From contig NZ_CP084115.1 in assembly GCF_020217465.1 (NCBI RefSeq), positions 1,736,001-1,800,000 on the forward strand: a DNA stretch of 64,000 nucleotides, read 5' to 3'. Positions 17,759-26,821 of the stretch are shown here, one piece after another. Numbering within the stretch: position 1 is the first letter of the stretch; each line of letters begins with the position of its first letter. Origin of the DNA: Cobetia amphilecti (GTDB lineage: Bacteria; Pseudomonadota; Gammaproteobacteria; Pseudomonadales; Halomonadaceae). The translations under genes were made by a program, and so were the position numbers. The notes below the pieces were generated by a model. The model was not told the DNA's origin and did no database searches. It saw only the letters and a program-made list of their open reading frames with translations.

Positions 17759-19207
17759 TCACCTCGGGCGGTAGGGCTCGGCGGGATGCGCGGTAGGGTA
17801 GGCATCCATATAGGCAGCGGCGGCCCGCAGCAGTCGCACGTCATCGTGCTTGCCGCCTGCCAGCTGAAAGCCGACGGGCAGCCCCTGAGACGTGAAGCCA
17901 CAGGGCACTGATGCCGCAGGTTGGCCGCTCAGGTTGAAGGGATAGGAGAACGGCGCCCATTCCTCCCAGTCATGCATCTGGCTATCCGGGGGCACCTGGT
18001 GATTCAGTGCGAAGGGGGTGACGGCGACGCTGGGTGTCAGCAACAGGTGAAAGTCCTGATTGAATTGCTCCAGCGCCTGGGTGATCCGGTAGCGCTCCTC
18101 GAGTGCCTTGAAGAGATCCAGCGACGACCATTCGCGTGCACACATGGCATTCTCGACCAGCCCGGGGTCGAGCTGTTCACGCTGCTCGGCATCGCAGTCA
18201 TCCCAGAGCCCCAGCGAGGCGGTGAACCAGATCTTGCGAAACGTCTCGAGGCTTGTCTCGACCGGGGGATCGACCGCCACGATGTCCGCGCCAAGGTTCG
18301 CCAGACGCTGTGCGGCGCGCTCCACCAGGCTTGCGATCTCGGGGTCGACCTCGACAGACCCGAAACATGGCGAGTAGGCGATACGCAGTCCTGCCAGCGA
18401 CTTGCCGATATCCGCGCCCCAATCCTCGGGTTGGCCGCGATTGGCGTAAGGGTCCTGGGCATCGTGACGGCCGATGACATTGAGCATGGCGGCGGCGTCA
18501 CGGGGGCTGCGGGTCATGGGCCCGATACTGGACAGGAAGGCAGCCTTGGAGGGTGGCCACTGCGGTGTCCAGCCGAAGGTGGGCTTGAAGCCGAAGATGC
18601 CACTGAAGGCGGCAGGGATACGGATCGACCCACCGGAATCACCGCCCTGATGCAGCACGCCCAGATTGAGGGCGGCGGCGGTAGCCGCGCCACCGGAAGA
18701 GCCACCGGGTGTCAGTTCGGTATTCCAGGCATTGCTGGTGGTGCCATGCACGAGGTTGTCGGTGACGGCCTTCCAGCCGAACTCGGGGGTGTTGGTCTTG
18801 CCCAGTAGAATCGCGCCTGCCTCACGCAAGCGCCTGACCGGAGGCGCATCCTGCTGGCATGGCGTAGCCGGTGTGATCAGGGAGCCTGCTCTCGCTGGCA
18901 TGCCGGCAACATCCGTCAGGCCTTTCAGTGAGGTCGGAATGCCATCGAGCGGACCCAATGGCTTGCCGGCCTGCCATCGCTGCGTGGATTCACGCGCCTC
19001 CTTCAGCGCCGTGTCATGCGCGACATGCACATAGGCATTGACGAGCGGGTTGAGTCGCTCGATACGATCGAGCACCGCTCGGGTCACCTGTAGCGGGTCG
19101 AACTCACCGCGTTGATACCCGCGTGCCAGTTGCTCGGCGTCCAGCGCCGTCAGGTCATCCTTGGCAGTATGGGGCGAAAGATGTTGAGGAAATTCGACGT
19201 CACGCAT
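17759..19207 (-). CDS. amidase signature family hydrolase
   Basis: The protein has 482 residues and the Lys-Ser-Ser catalytic triad of the amidase signature family. The Lys is in GIPTSLKGLTDV (K95), the bridging Ser in PGGSSGGAATAAAL (S170/S171) and the nucleophile in GGDSGGSIRIPAA (S194). There is no signal peptide, so it acts in the cytoplasm on an amide substrate not identifiable from sequence. A GGAG-type Shine-Dalgarno lies before ATG 19207. It is monocistronic, convergent with the dipeptidase, and carries an AANAANAA element in its leader. Confidence 0.85.
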   Translation of the reverse strand: MRDVEFPQHLSPHTAKDDLTALDAEQLARGYQRGEFDPLQVTRAVLDRIERLNPLVNAYVHVAHDTALKEARESTQRWQAGKPLGPLDGIPTSLKGLTDVAGMPARAGSLITPATPCQQDAPPVRRLREAGAILLGKTNTPEFGWKAVTDNLVHGTTSNAWNTELTPGGSSGGAATAAALNLGVLHQGGDSGGSIRIPAAFSGIFGFKPTFGWTPQWPPSKAAFLSSIGPMTRSPRDAAAMLNVIGRHDAQDPYANRGQPEDWGADIGKSLAGLRIAYSPCFGSVEVDPEIASLVERAAQRLANLGADIVAVDPPVETSLETFRKIWFTASLGLWDDCDAEQREQLDPGLVENAMCAREWSSLDLFKALEERYRITQALEQFNQDFHLLLTPSVAVTPFALNHQVPPDSQMHDWEEWAPFSYPFNLSGQPAASVPCGFTSQGLPVGFQLAGGKHDDVRLLRAAAAYMDAYPTAHPAEPYRPR

Positions 19208-19236
19208 GGCGGCTCTCCTGCTGCTGGATGGCGATA

Positions 19237-19244
19237 TTATTGTT
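19237..19244 (-). promoter_or_regulatory. AANAANAA (AACAATAA) element in the amidase leader
   Basis: AACAATAA lies about 30 bases upstream of the amidase start at 19207 on the minus strand. It resembles the Hfq/Crc motif; its greater distance makes it the least certain of the set. Confidence 0.35.
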
Positions 19245-19425
19245 GAGGACAGTCATCTGTCTCTCCTGCATGGCCTTGGGTCAGTGAGGGGAAACTCAAG
19301 GCATCGCGAGGCTTGAAAAGGGCGAAGGAGGGCCGCATGGCCTATGGAGAGTGACAGCAAGCGACATGGTCGAGCTCATGGCAGCCGACCATGGTTCACG
19401 ATATTCGCCCAGAGGGAGGACAATC

Positions 19426-19614
19426 ATGCCAGCCAAGTCCAAGGCACAGCAGATGGCAGCCGGGGCAGCACTGTCAGCACGTCGTGGCGAGCAGAAGGTC
19501 AGCGAACTGGATGGGGCCGCTCGCTCGATGTATGACTCCATGAGTGAGGAGGAGCTCGAGAAGATGGCCTCGACATCACGTGAAGACAAGCCGCGCCACG
19601 ACAATCAGAGCTGA
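19426..19614 (+). CDS. DUF3008 family small protein
   Basis: This 62-residue hydrophilic protein starts MPAKSKAQQMAAGAALSARR and contains SMYDSMSEEELEKMAST, the DUF3008 pattern. Function is unknown. The start at 19426 has GGGAGGA 5-7 bases upstream; the frame runs 25 codons further upstream without similarity. A 19-bp hairpin terminator follows. Confidence 0.82.
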   Translation: MPAKSKAQQMAAGAALSARRGEQKVSELDGAARSMYDSMSEEELEKMASTSREDKPRHDNQS

Positions 19615-19658
19615 GCCCTGCGGGATGCCCATTGCGGCTTCCTGACGCGATAGCTGAA

Positions 19659-19700
19659 ACGACAAGGCGCCTGGCAAATGATTGCCAGGCGCCTTGTCGT
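19659..19700. terminator. 19-bp perfect hairpin terminator (bidirectional)
   Basis: ACGACAAGGCGCCTGGCAA pairs completely with its complement around an ATGA loop, between the convergent DUF3008 and DUF1264 genes. Its right end overlaps the first unit of the tandem repeat that follows. Confidence 0.8.
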
Positions 19701-19758
19701 GGATGCATGTCGTAGATGCATGTCGTTGGTGCGTGTCGTGGCATGTGTCGCTGATGCG
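19696..19758. repeat. 13-nt imperfect tandem repeat, five copies
   Basis: GTCGTGGATGCAT-type units recur five times (the last two shortened to 12), ending 10 bases from the stop of the DUF1264 gene. Confidence 0.7.
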
Positions 19759-19767
19759 CCGCTGGCC

Positions 19768-20556
19768 TCAGCGGCTGTCGTTCAGGCTCTCATGCGGCGG
19801 CTGGTGGGACTCGCTGTCGGGCGGGGTCGGGCCACCGTTGGCCTTGGGGCTGACATCGGGCAGCGGAATCTCGGCGCGCTTCCGGCAGCGCTCTTCGGTG
19901 CTGATGCCCAGGCGCTCATCACGGCGCTTCATCAGCTCCTCGTCGATCTGACCGTCACGGGTGAAGGCCATCATCAGCTGCGGGATACCGTAGGGGAAGT
20001 CGTCGCGGTCGATCTGCCAGGTGTGGAAGGTCTTGCCGTAGGTGGTGACGAGGTCCTCGAAGTAGCTGCGCTCCGCCAGTTCCGGAATCCCCGGGGCCAC
20101 CAGGATGCCGGACTTCACTTCATAGTGATGGCTGTGCCAGAGCGGCTTCTCTTCCTCGGGCAGCTGCTCGTAGCGCTCGGCGCTGATGATGTATTCGATC
20201 CCGATCAAGCGGGCATCACTGCGATTGGAATCGAAGATCACGCATTGGTGCAGATCATGTTCCAGGTGGATGCAGAAGTGGCTGGCCTCCACCTGACGCC
20301 CCATGTCATCGGCGTAATGGTGGAAGCCGTTGAGATAGGTACTCATCGCTTCCATCGGATACTTGCGCTGCATGACCTGCGAGGCCGCATCGAGCACCTG
20401 ATGCTTCAGCGGATGGCCGCTACTGACCTTGCGAGCACTGTTGAGGCGCCGGCCCAGAAAGAAGGCGGTCGCCGCGGCGGCGCCGGCCAGAAGGCCTGTG
20501 CCGAAGCCGGACGAGTGTGAGGGATGTGAGCATGTGCGGGAATGGCGATGACGCAT
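19768..20556 (-). CDS. DUF1264 (OBAP-like) protein with N-terminal membrane anchor
   Basis: The protein has 262 residues. After a short basic, His/Ser-rich start comes one hydrophobic segment (GTGLLAGAAAATAFFLG, about 20-36). The DUF1264 domain then fills about 60-235, with HFCIHLEHDLHQCVIFDS, ARLIGIEYIISAE, LWHSHHYEVKSGILVAPG and YGKTFHTWQID, rich in conserved His. The plant relative OBAP1 is an oil-body-associated protein; the bacterial role is unknown. The Pro/Ser-rich C-terminal 30 residues look disordered. AGGAGG lies 4 bases before ATG 20556. Confidence 0.82.
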   Translation of the reverse strand: MRHRHSRTCSHPSHSSGFGTGLLAGAAAATAFFLGRRLNSARKVSSGHPLKHQVLDAASQVMQRKYPMEAMSTYLNGFHHYADDMGRQVEASHFCIHLEHDLHQCVIFDSNRSDARLIGIEYIISAERYEQLPEEEKPLWHSHHYEVKSGILVAPGIPELAERSYFEDLVTTYGKTFHTWQIDRDDFPYGIPQLMMAFTRDGQIDEELMKRRDERLGISTEERCRKRAEIPLPDVSPKANGGPTPPDSESHQPPHESLNDSR

Positions 20557-20828
20557 ACTTCCTCCTGCATGGGTGTCTTGATAAGGCAAGAATTCCTGTC
20601 ATGACGTTGCCATTGCAGTGCATTACCCTTGAGCGCGTCAAGTCACCTACCGACAGCCTTGCCTCGTAAAATCCTCGCCCAGGTCTGCTGCAGAGTGTCG
20701 GGATTGCTTTTCAGTTTTCTGCCCTCATCAATGAGGGATATCACTTCTTGTGGCCGCTCAATGCCTTGCGCGACAAGGTGTCTTGTTCATCACGTGTTTC
20801 GGCCATCTTTTCTCGAATTGGAGCTCGC

Positions 20829-21566
20829 ATGAAGCAACTTATCTTTGATTGTGACGGTGTATTGGTGGATAGCGAGATCATCGCTGATGGCGTGCTCAAG
20901 GAAAAACTTCCCGTCTGGCTGCCAGACCTGGGGAGTGCAGAGCAGATCGAGCATGAGCTGGACCGCTGTCTGGGCATGATGACGCGCGATATCCTGCTGG
21001 ACCTGGAAGCCCGCAGTCAGCACACGCTGCCCGTGGATGCGCTCGACCAGGTACGTCATCTCGTCGATGCCCGCCTGGCCGACTCGCTCAAGGCCATGCC
21101 CGGGGTGCGCGAGACGCTGGAGTGGATTCGCGATCAGCGTCTGCCGTTGGCGATCGTGTCCAACAGTTCTGAGCAGCGCATGAAGATCAATCTCGAGAGC
21201 TCGGGGCTGCGTGGCATTCTCGATGAGATTGCCGCGGCCAATGGCGACGAGCAGCTGCCGATCTTCACCTCCGATGAGGTCATGAATCCCAAGCCGGCAC
21301 CGGACCTCTATCTGCTCGCCCTCAAGACGCTGGGACGCTCCGCCGAGGAATGTCTGGTGGTGGAAGACAGCCGCACGGGAATGCAGGCTGCCGTGGCCGC
21401 GGGCCTCAAGGTCGTCGGCCATCTGGGCGCCAGCCACATCCCGCCGGGTCACGCCGAGGTGCTGCGGACCACAGGCGCCTGGCAGGTCATGAAGCACTGG
21501 GATGAATTCAGCCGCCTGTGCGCTGATGCCGGTTTCGTGGCCAATGAAGAAGCCGTCAGCCAGTGA
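20829..21566 (+). CDS. HAD-superfamily phosphatase (beta-phosphoglucomutase/YieH-like)
   Basis: The protein has 245 residues. The nucleophile motif FDCDGVLVDSE (D7, D9) opens the protein. VSNSSEQRMK is the motif II region, MNPKPAPDLYL supplies the Lys and VVEDSRTGMQAA the final acidic pair. A helical cap sits between motifs I and II. It probably hydrolyses a sugar phosphate. GGAG lies 5 bases upstream of ATG 20829. A strong hairpin terminator follows. Confidence 0.85.
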   Translation: MKQLIFDCDGVLVDSEIIADGVLKEKLPVWLPDLGSAEQIEHELDRCLGMMTRDILLDLEARSQHTLPVDALDQVRHLVDARLADSLKAMPGVRETLEWIRDQRLPLAIVSNSSEQRMKINLESSGLRGILDEIAAANGDEQLPIFTSDEVMNPKPAPDLYLLALKTLGRSAEECLVVEDSRTGMQAAVAAGLKVVGHLGASHIPPGHAEVLRTTGAWQVMKHWDEFSRLCADAGFVANEEAVSQ

Positions 21567-21661
21567 GGCTCTTTCAAACTCTTCGCGTTCTCGACAGAGC
21601 TTGAGCCAGCTGTATTCTGCTGAGAGCTGGCCGGATAGATGACCTTGGATATGGCACAACA

Positions 21662-21702
21662 ACACACAAAAGCCGCCCTCGGCAGGGGCGGCTTTTGTGT
21701 GT
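21662..21702. terminator. 17-bp hairpin terminator between convergent genes
   Basis: ACACACAAAAGCCGCCC pairs fully with its complement around TCGGCAG. The AAAA/TTTT in the arms gives U-runs in either direction. It separates the HAD gene from the DUF6482-like gene. Confidence 0.85.
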
Positions 21703-21740
21703 CTGGGCGGACATCCCCGTGGGGGACTATCTCTCGGGTA

Positions 21741-22181
21741 TCACTTGAAACAGATACGCGTACCCCAGGCGAGCAGTTCTTCCTGATTGAGGCTGCGCGA
21801 TTCGACCCCGATCATTTCATCTCCCCATTGATCCGCCCAGGTCAGCACGCCGTGGCTGATGCCGCGTGCGCCCATCAAGTCGCGTATCTCACCGGTACCC
21901 TTGAACCATAGTGCGCTGTGATCATTGCGCGTCAGGTCCGAGATGCCGTGGCAATGATGGATTCTCACCTTGTAGATGCCATCCAGTGACATGACCTCGA
22001 CCACCGGCACCATGCCGTGCTGCAGTGCGCGTGCCAGCGACTCGAGTGTCATGCTGGTCTCGTCCTGGTGGGCGAGCGGTTGATCGGCGAGCTGGCTTGG
22101 GGGTAGTGGGGTAGCAGGCGACGCGTGGGTGGGGGTCACAGCGGTGCGTGGCGGATGTGTTGCAGTGGTATGTGCAGGCAT
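21741..22181 (-). CDS. DUF6482-like protein
   Basis: The conserved part (about 100 residues) begins MTLESLARALQHGMVPVVEVMSLDGIYKVRI and continues to DQWGDEMIGVES, resembling the DUF6482 group found in Halomonas and Pseudomonas; function unknown. Upstream in frame are 43 Thr/Pro/Ala/His-rich residues of low complexity. Two starts are plausible: 22181, with GAGGG upstream, and 22052, with AGGACGAG upstream and matching the conserved N-terminus. Confidence 0.6.
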   Translation of the reverse strand: MPAHTTATHPPRTAVTPTHASPATPLPPSQLADQPLAHQDETSMTLESLARALQHGMVPVVEVMSLDGIYKVRIHHCHGISDLTRNDHSALWFKGTGEIRDLMGARGISHGVLTWADQWGDEMIGVESRSLNQEELLAWGTRICFK

Positions 22182-22628
22182 CGGGAATACCCTCAGTGGG
22201 ATGTCATGTCGGCGGTGAATCGCGTTTTATAACTATCGTACAAGTAATGTAGAGGTTATCTGGCGATCTCGCCATCGTGACTGGCCAGCTTGCCCGGGAC
22301 TTCCCGTCTCCCTGCTCCTTCGTCACTGTCCTTCCAGGGCCTGCGCTGTCCCTCCAAGGTCTGCACTGTCCTTTCAAAGCCAGCACTGACCTTTCAAAAG
22401 CGGCTTTCTCCTCCCACGCGGAGGCTATGGCCTGGTTGGGGCAAACGCCTACCTGTACAGACGGTGACAAATTTTCCTGTGCTGCTGACGTCGTCTGCCC
22501 TTGAAGTTCTGGGGAATCAGGTTCATGTCTAGAAGGCACTGCGAATATTCGTTGGCGATACGCTACTCGTTTCTCGCTGGTGCGCGATCCACCTCACCGC
22601 TGTCACAGCTCACAGGGAGTAGCGATTT
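22182..22628. other. intergenic region upstream of the BCCT carrier
   Basis: About 450 bases lie between divergent genes. Apart from the tandem repeat at 22324-22403, nothing recognisable is present. Open frames here follow the repeat and lack ribosome binding sites. Confidence 0.5.
22324..22403. repeat. 20-nt imperfect tandem repeat, four copies
   Basis: Four consecutive 20-base units share CACTGTCCTTYCARRGCC-like sequence and diverge by a few bases each. They lie about 225 bp upstream of the BCCT start. Confidence 0.75.
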
Positions 22629-24260
22629 ATGACATCTGGAGGAAAGCGCGTATTCAGCGCGTCGGTCATCATCATTCTGGGGCTGGTCGCATTGGGGGCA
22701 GGATTCCCCACCCGTTTCGGTGAATTGGCAGATCAGGCGCTCGGCGCCGTGACCAGCATGTTCGGCTGGTTCTATCTGATATCCGTGTTTGGTTTCGTGA
22801 TCTTTCTCATCAGTCTCGCGTTGAGCAAGTACGGCAAGATCCGGCTCGGCCCGCAGGATAGCCGGCCTTCCTATACCTTCTTTTCCTGGGTCAGCATGCT
22901 GTTGGCAGCAGGGTTTGGCGTCGGCCTGGTGTTCTATGGCATGGCGGAACCCATGCAGCACTATCTGAAGCCGCCGTTCGCCGATATGCCGGGCGAGACG
23001 CCCGAGTCTGCGCGCTATGCCATTCAATATGCCTTCTTCAACTGGGGCGTCCATCAGTGGGCTGCCTTCTCGGTGGTCGGCCTGATCATTGCCTATTTCC
23101 AGTTCCGCAAGGGACAGGCGGGGCTGGTGTCCTCGGTGCTGTCTTCCGTAACGGCCAAGCATCCCAAGGTGCGCCGCTACGGCCCGGTGCTGGATGTCTT
23201 TGCGGTGGTGGCGACCGTGATGGGGGTTGCGACATCGCTGGGCCTGGGCGTGTTGCAGATGAATGGGGGGCTGCACTTCGTCTTCGGCGTGGAAGAAGGC
23301 TGGCAATGGCAGTTCATCATCATGGGCGTGATGTTCTGTGCCTACATGGCCTCGACCTGGTCCGGGCTCGACAAGGGCATCAAGCGCCTGTCCAACCTCA
23401 ACATGAGCATCTGCATCGCGCTGATGCTGTATGTGCTGTTCACTGGCCCAACGCTGGACATTCTCAAGACGATCACCCTGGGCATCGGCGATTATCTGCA
23501 GAACTTCATCGGCATGAGCCTGCGCATGTCGCCCTATGACGGCAATGACTGGAACAGCTCCTGGACCGTCTTCTACTGGGCATGGGTCATCGCCTGGTCG
23601 CCGTTCGTCGGTACCTTCGTCGCGCGTGTCTCGCGTGGCCGCACCATCAAGGAGTATGTGGTGGGCGTGCTGATCGTGCCGCCGCTGCTGGCGTGCCTGT
23701 GGATCGGTGTCTTCGGTGGCGCGGCGATCAACATGGAGCTGGCCAGTGATGTCGGTCTGGCGGCCGCGACGGATGCCAACATCACGTCTGCCTTGTTCGA
23801 GATGTTCGACCTGATGCCCTTCAGCAGCGTGCTGTCGGTGGTCGCGATCATGCTGATCTTCATCTTCCTGGTGACCTCAGCCGATTCGGCGTCCTATATC
23901 GTGGCGCAGATGACCGACGGTGGCTCGATCAATCCGCCGCTCTACAAGCGTATCGCCTGGGGCGTGCTGATCGCGGCCATCTGCCTGACGCTGATCTCGA
24001 CGGGCGGTCTCAAGGGCTTGCAGTCAGCCTCGGTACTCTCGGCCTTGCCCTTCACCTTCATCATCTACGGCATGATCGTGGTACTGGTGAAAGAGCTGCG
24101 GGCTGATCGTCGCCAGATGCTCAGTCAGCTGTATCGCCGTCATGGTGAGACACCGGTCGGTGCGGATATCTTCGAGGCTGACAGCCTGGCGGAGGAAGAT
24201 CGCATCCGCCGTGCGCCGGACGTCAAGAATCGTCGCGTGAACCCGCGCGATCATCATTGA
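22629..24260 (+). CDS. BCCT-family betaine/choline/carnitine transporter
   Basis: This 543-residue, 12-helix carrier has the BCCT pattern. GFGVGLVFYGMAEPMQHY lies in helix 3, GLGVLQMNGGLHFVFG in the substrate/Na+ region, and the signature SSWTVFYWAWVIAWSPFVGTF is followed by VSRGRTIKEY. It takes up glycine betaine or a similar quaternary amine with Na+ or H+, usually for osmoprotection. The C-terminal 45 residues are charged (RRHGETPVGADIFEADSLAEED) and shorter than the choline-sensing tail of BetT. CAGGGAG precedes the start. Confidence 0.88.
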   Translation: MTSGGKRVFSASVIIILGLVALGAGFPTRFGELADQALGAVTSMFGWFYLISVFGFVIFLISLALSKYGKIRLGPQDSRPSYTFFSWVSMLLAAGFGVGLVFYGMAEPMQHYLKPPFADMPGETPESARYAIQYAFFNWGVHQWAAFSVVGLIIAYFQFRKGQAGLVSSVLSSVTAKHPKVRRYGPVLDVFAVVATVMGVATSLGLGVLQMNGGLHFVFGVEEGWQWQFIIMGVMFCAYMASTWSGLDKGIKRLSNLNMSICIALMLYVLFTGPTLDILKTITLGIGDYLQNFIGMSLRMSPYDGNDWNSSWTVFYWAWVIAWSPFVGTFVARVSRGRTIKEYVVGVLIVPPLLACLWIGVFGGAAINMELASDVGLAAATDANITSALFEMFDLMPFSSVLSVVAIMLIFIFLVTSADSASYIVAQMTDGGSINPPLYKRIAWGVLIAAICLTLISTGGLKGLQSASVLSALPFTFIIYGMIVVLVKELRADRRQMLSQLYRRHGETPVGADIFEADSLAEEDRIRRAPDVKNRRVNPRDHH

Positions 24261-24272
24261 GCCGGCTCGAGG

Positions 24273-24342
24273 CATGAACTTATCGTCATGAACTCATCGC
24301 CTTGAGTTTATCGTTTTAAGATCATCGCCTTCAGCTCATGAC
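24273..24342. repeat. 14-nt imperfect tandem repeat, five copies
   Basis: CATGAACTTATCGT-type units recur five times, beginning 13 bases after the BCCT stop codon. Confidence 0.75.
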
Positions 24343-24374
24343 GTCAATGCGTGGCCTCATGGCAGGCTCAGAAC

Positions 24375-24415
24375 GACAAGACGCCGCTCACAGGACATGT
24401 GAGCGGCGTCTTGTC
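24375..24415. terminator. 17-bp perfect hairpin terminator (bidirectional)
   Basis: GACAAGACGCCGCTCAC pairs with its complement around AGGACAT, between the convergent BCCT and LLM-oxidoreductase genes. Confidence 0.82.
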
Positions 24416-24447
24416 TTGGCAAGCCAGTCAGCGTGAAGTGGCTCACG

Positions 24448-25479
24448 TCATTGACTGGCGTCTGGCGTCCGGCGGCCGGCGACCTCGGCGAGTATCTCGT
24501 AGCTCTTCAGGCGGTCGGCATGCTCATAGAAATCCGAGTTGAACATCAATTCGTCGGCCTGCGTCACCTCCAGCAGATGCTCGAGTTCGCTGCGAATGCG
24601 CTCTGGCCCGCCGATGATGGCAGCGGCCAGATTCTGGCCGACCATGGCTTCCTCGCGTGCTGACCAGTCCAGTGTCTCGCGTGGGGGCAGGGCGCGCGTG
24701 CTCTTGCCACGGATCAGATTGAGGAATTTCTGTTGCTGGGTGCTGGCCAGGAAACGGGCGCGTTCATCGCTGTCGGCGGCGATCAGGGGCAGGCCGAGCA
24801 TCACATAGGGCGCATCCAGCACCTCGGAGGGCGTGAAGTTCTCGCGATAGAGCTTGATGGCCTCCAGCATGTAGCCGGGGGCGAACTGACCGGCGAAGGC
24901 GAAGGGCAGACCTTTTTTCGCTGCCAGGCGTGCGCTGTAGTCGCTGGAACCCAATAGCCACAGGGGGACATGAGTGCCTTGTCCCGGCATGGCCTTGATG
25001 CGCTGACCAGGTGAAGCCTCGCCCAGATACTGCTCGAGTTCGGCCAGCCGCTGGGGGAAGTCATTCACGCCGGCGGAAGGGTCGCGGCGCATCGCCTGCA
25101 TGGTGATGCCATCGGAGCCCGGCGCGCGGCCAAGCCCGAGATCGATCCTGTCCGGGTAGAGCGTGGCCAGGGTGCCGAACTGCTCCGCCACCACCAGTGG
25201 GGGATGGTTGGGTAGCATGATGCCGCCCGAGCCGACCCGCAGGCGGGAGGTCTTGCCCGCCACATGGCCGATCAGCACCGAGGTGGCGGCACTGGCGATG
25301 CCATCGATGTTGTGATGCTCGGCCAGCCACAGGCGATGAAAGCCCAGCGCTTCGACATGCTGGGCGAGACTGACGCTATTGTGGAAGGTTTCAGCAACAC
25401 TGCCGGTATCGCGGATGGGGGCAAGGTCCAGCACCGAGAGTGGGATCGTGCCCAGGCGTGAGGTAGGGGCTGTCGTCAT
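24448..25479 (-). CDS. LLM-class (luciferase-like) flavin-dependent oxidoreductase
   Basis: The protein has 343 residues in a luciferase-like TIM barrel. It begins [14 protein letters not shown] and continues [50 protein letters not shown] and DLGLGRAPG, the pattern of group 1 luciferase-like monooxygenases. These enzymes use reduced FMN or F420 to oxidise small organics; the substrate is unknown. ATG 25479 has AGGAG 5 bases upstream; an in-frame upstream extension of 62 codons lacks similarity. The gene is monocistronic. Confidence 0.87.
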   Translation of the reverse strand: MTTAPTSRLGTIPLSVLDLAPIRDTGSVAETFHNSVSLAQHVEALGFHRLWLAEHHNIDGIASAATSVLIGHVAGKTSRLRVGSGGIMLPNHPPLVVAEQFGTLATLYPDRIDLGLGRAPGSDGITMQAMRRDPSAGVNDFPQRLAELEQYLGEASPGQRIKAMPGQGTHVPLWLLGSSDYSARLAAKKGLPFAFAGQFAPGYMLEAIKLYRENFTPSEVLDAPYVMLGLPLIAADSDERARFLASTQQQKFLNLIRGKSTRALPPRETLDWSAREEAMVGQNLAAAIIGGPERIRSELEHLLEVTQADELMFNSDFYEHADRLKSYEILAEVAGRRTPDASQ

Positions 25480-25682
25480 GTGCGCTCCTGATAGCGGATT
25501 GGCGTGCAGAGAGCAGCCGGGGCGTGGCCCCTCAAGGGTGTGTGGCTGGTCTGCTGAATGGCGTCCAGCATAGTGGACAGCCGCGTCTCTGACAGCGCCT
25601 CGCCCCTTCATTTCACTGTTTCTGATATGGCATATATGAGGCGGTCGATACGTCATGCCATTCACGGTGGTCAGTCACCCTG

Positions 25683-25746
25683 GGGCAGGTGAAGCCCAGG
25701 GCAGGTGAAGTCCAATGCAGGCGAAGCCCGGGGCAGGTAAGGGCCT
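25683..25746. repeat. 16-nt imperfect tandem repeat, four copies
   Basis: GGGCAGGTGAAGCCCA-type units recur four times and end 23 bases before the start of the extensin-like gene, so they lie in its 5' leader or promoter. Confidence 0.7.
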
Positions 25747-25768
25747 GCATCGCGCACAGGAGGCGAAC

Positions 25769-26536
25769 ATGAACGGTTTGCAGTACAAGCAACGCCTCAA
25801 AGGCATGGGGCTCACGTTGATATGCCTGGTGCTCATCGGCCTGGGCGTTGCGATCCAGCGCGACATCATCGTGCTGGAGCGCTGGATACCCGCTCACTAT
25901 CTCCCGTGGGAGCCACTGCAATTGGAGGACCCGCCCGGCATGGTGACCGGCTGGAAGCTCTCACGCTTGAACGAGAACCCGGCCGCCTGTCGCGCATTTC
26001 TCGAGCGGGAAGCCCCGCAACGGGTTTCCTTCCTGCCGGACCGCCCCAGCGACAACGGCTGTGACCTCATAAACAGCGTACGCATGCATTCGGCGTCAGG
26101 CGTGAGTGGTGAGCAGGGCGTTCGCTTCAACCAGTCCTTCATTGCCAGCTGCCCGCTGGCGGTGAGCTGGTTGCGCTTCGAGCGCCATGGGCTCAAGTCT
26201 GCGGCGCAGGAAGTCATGGGGAGCGAGGTGACGCAAGTGTCCCATGTGGGCAGCTACGCCTGCCGCAACATCTACGGACGAGAGAACGCACGTCGCAGTG
26301 AACATGCCACTGCGGATGCGCTGGATGTCACAGGCTTCACGCTGGCGGACGGCCGTCAGGTTCGCCTGCCGCGCGACTGGACGGCGCCCGAGGATGAAGA
26401 TGCCCCGGGCCGCTTCCTGCGTGCCGTGCAGGACGCCGCCTGTGAGAGTTTCGGTACCGTGCTGGGGCCGGATTACAACGCCGCCCATCGTGATCACTTC
26501 CACCTCGGCACGCGGGGCTGGCGATTCTGTCGCTGA
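25769..26536 (+). CDS. extensin-like family membrane-anchored protein
   Basis: The protein has 255 residues. One N-terminal membrane segment (LTLICLVLIGLGVAI, about 15-30) anchors it facing the periplasm. The extensin-like C-terminal domain (PF06904) spans about 70-255: GSYACRNIYG, SEHATADALDVTGF (H179, D186), FLRAVQDAACESFGTVLGPDYN and AAHRDHFHLG (H240, H243, H245), ending in WRFCR. The His/Asp layout resembles the zinc site of M15 D-Ala-D-Ala peptidases, so a cell-wall peptidase role is possible but unproven. AGGAGG precedes ATG 25769. Confidence 0.82.
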   Translation: MNGLQYKQRLKGMGLTLICLVLIGLGVAIQRDIIVLERWIPAHYLPWEPLQLEDPPGMVTGWKLSRLNENPAACRAFLEREAPQRVSFLPDRPSDNGCDLINSVRMHSASGVSGEQGVRFNQSFIASCPLAVSWLRFERHGLKSAAQEVMGSEVTQVSHVGSYACRNIYGRENARRSEHATADALDVTGFTLADGRQVRLPRDWTAPEDEDAPGRFLRAVQDAACESFGTVLGPDYNAAHRDHFHLGTRGWRFCR

Positions 26537-26821
26537 GCAATACTTAATGCTGCGTCGGGCAAGAGTGCGGCAATGCGGACATCCGCGCACTCTGTCAGTG
26601 GGTCATTATTGGCTCGGCGTGATAAAGGGGACTCATGTTTGCCACGCCTGTCATCATTTGTCGGTGTCGCTGTAGGAGACTCGCGCTTGCATGGGGGGAA
26701 TTACGCCTGATCACGGGCAGATTCCTCGCATTTATTTGCTTTCACTAATACCCTGCGGGCAAGCATGCCTTCCATGGCATATATCGCGAAAAGCCTCTTG
26801 TTCAATGACAGGGAGTCAAGA

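Noticed and set aside
22324-22403. Possible CRISPR array (regular repeated units)
   Set aside because: Units are contiguous with no spacers, are imperfect, and no cas genes are in the window.
22204-22539. 111-codon minus-strand frame upstream of the BCCT gene
   Set aside because: Its sequence is largely produced by the 20-nt tandem repeat and no ribosome binding site is seen.
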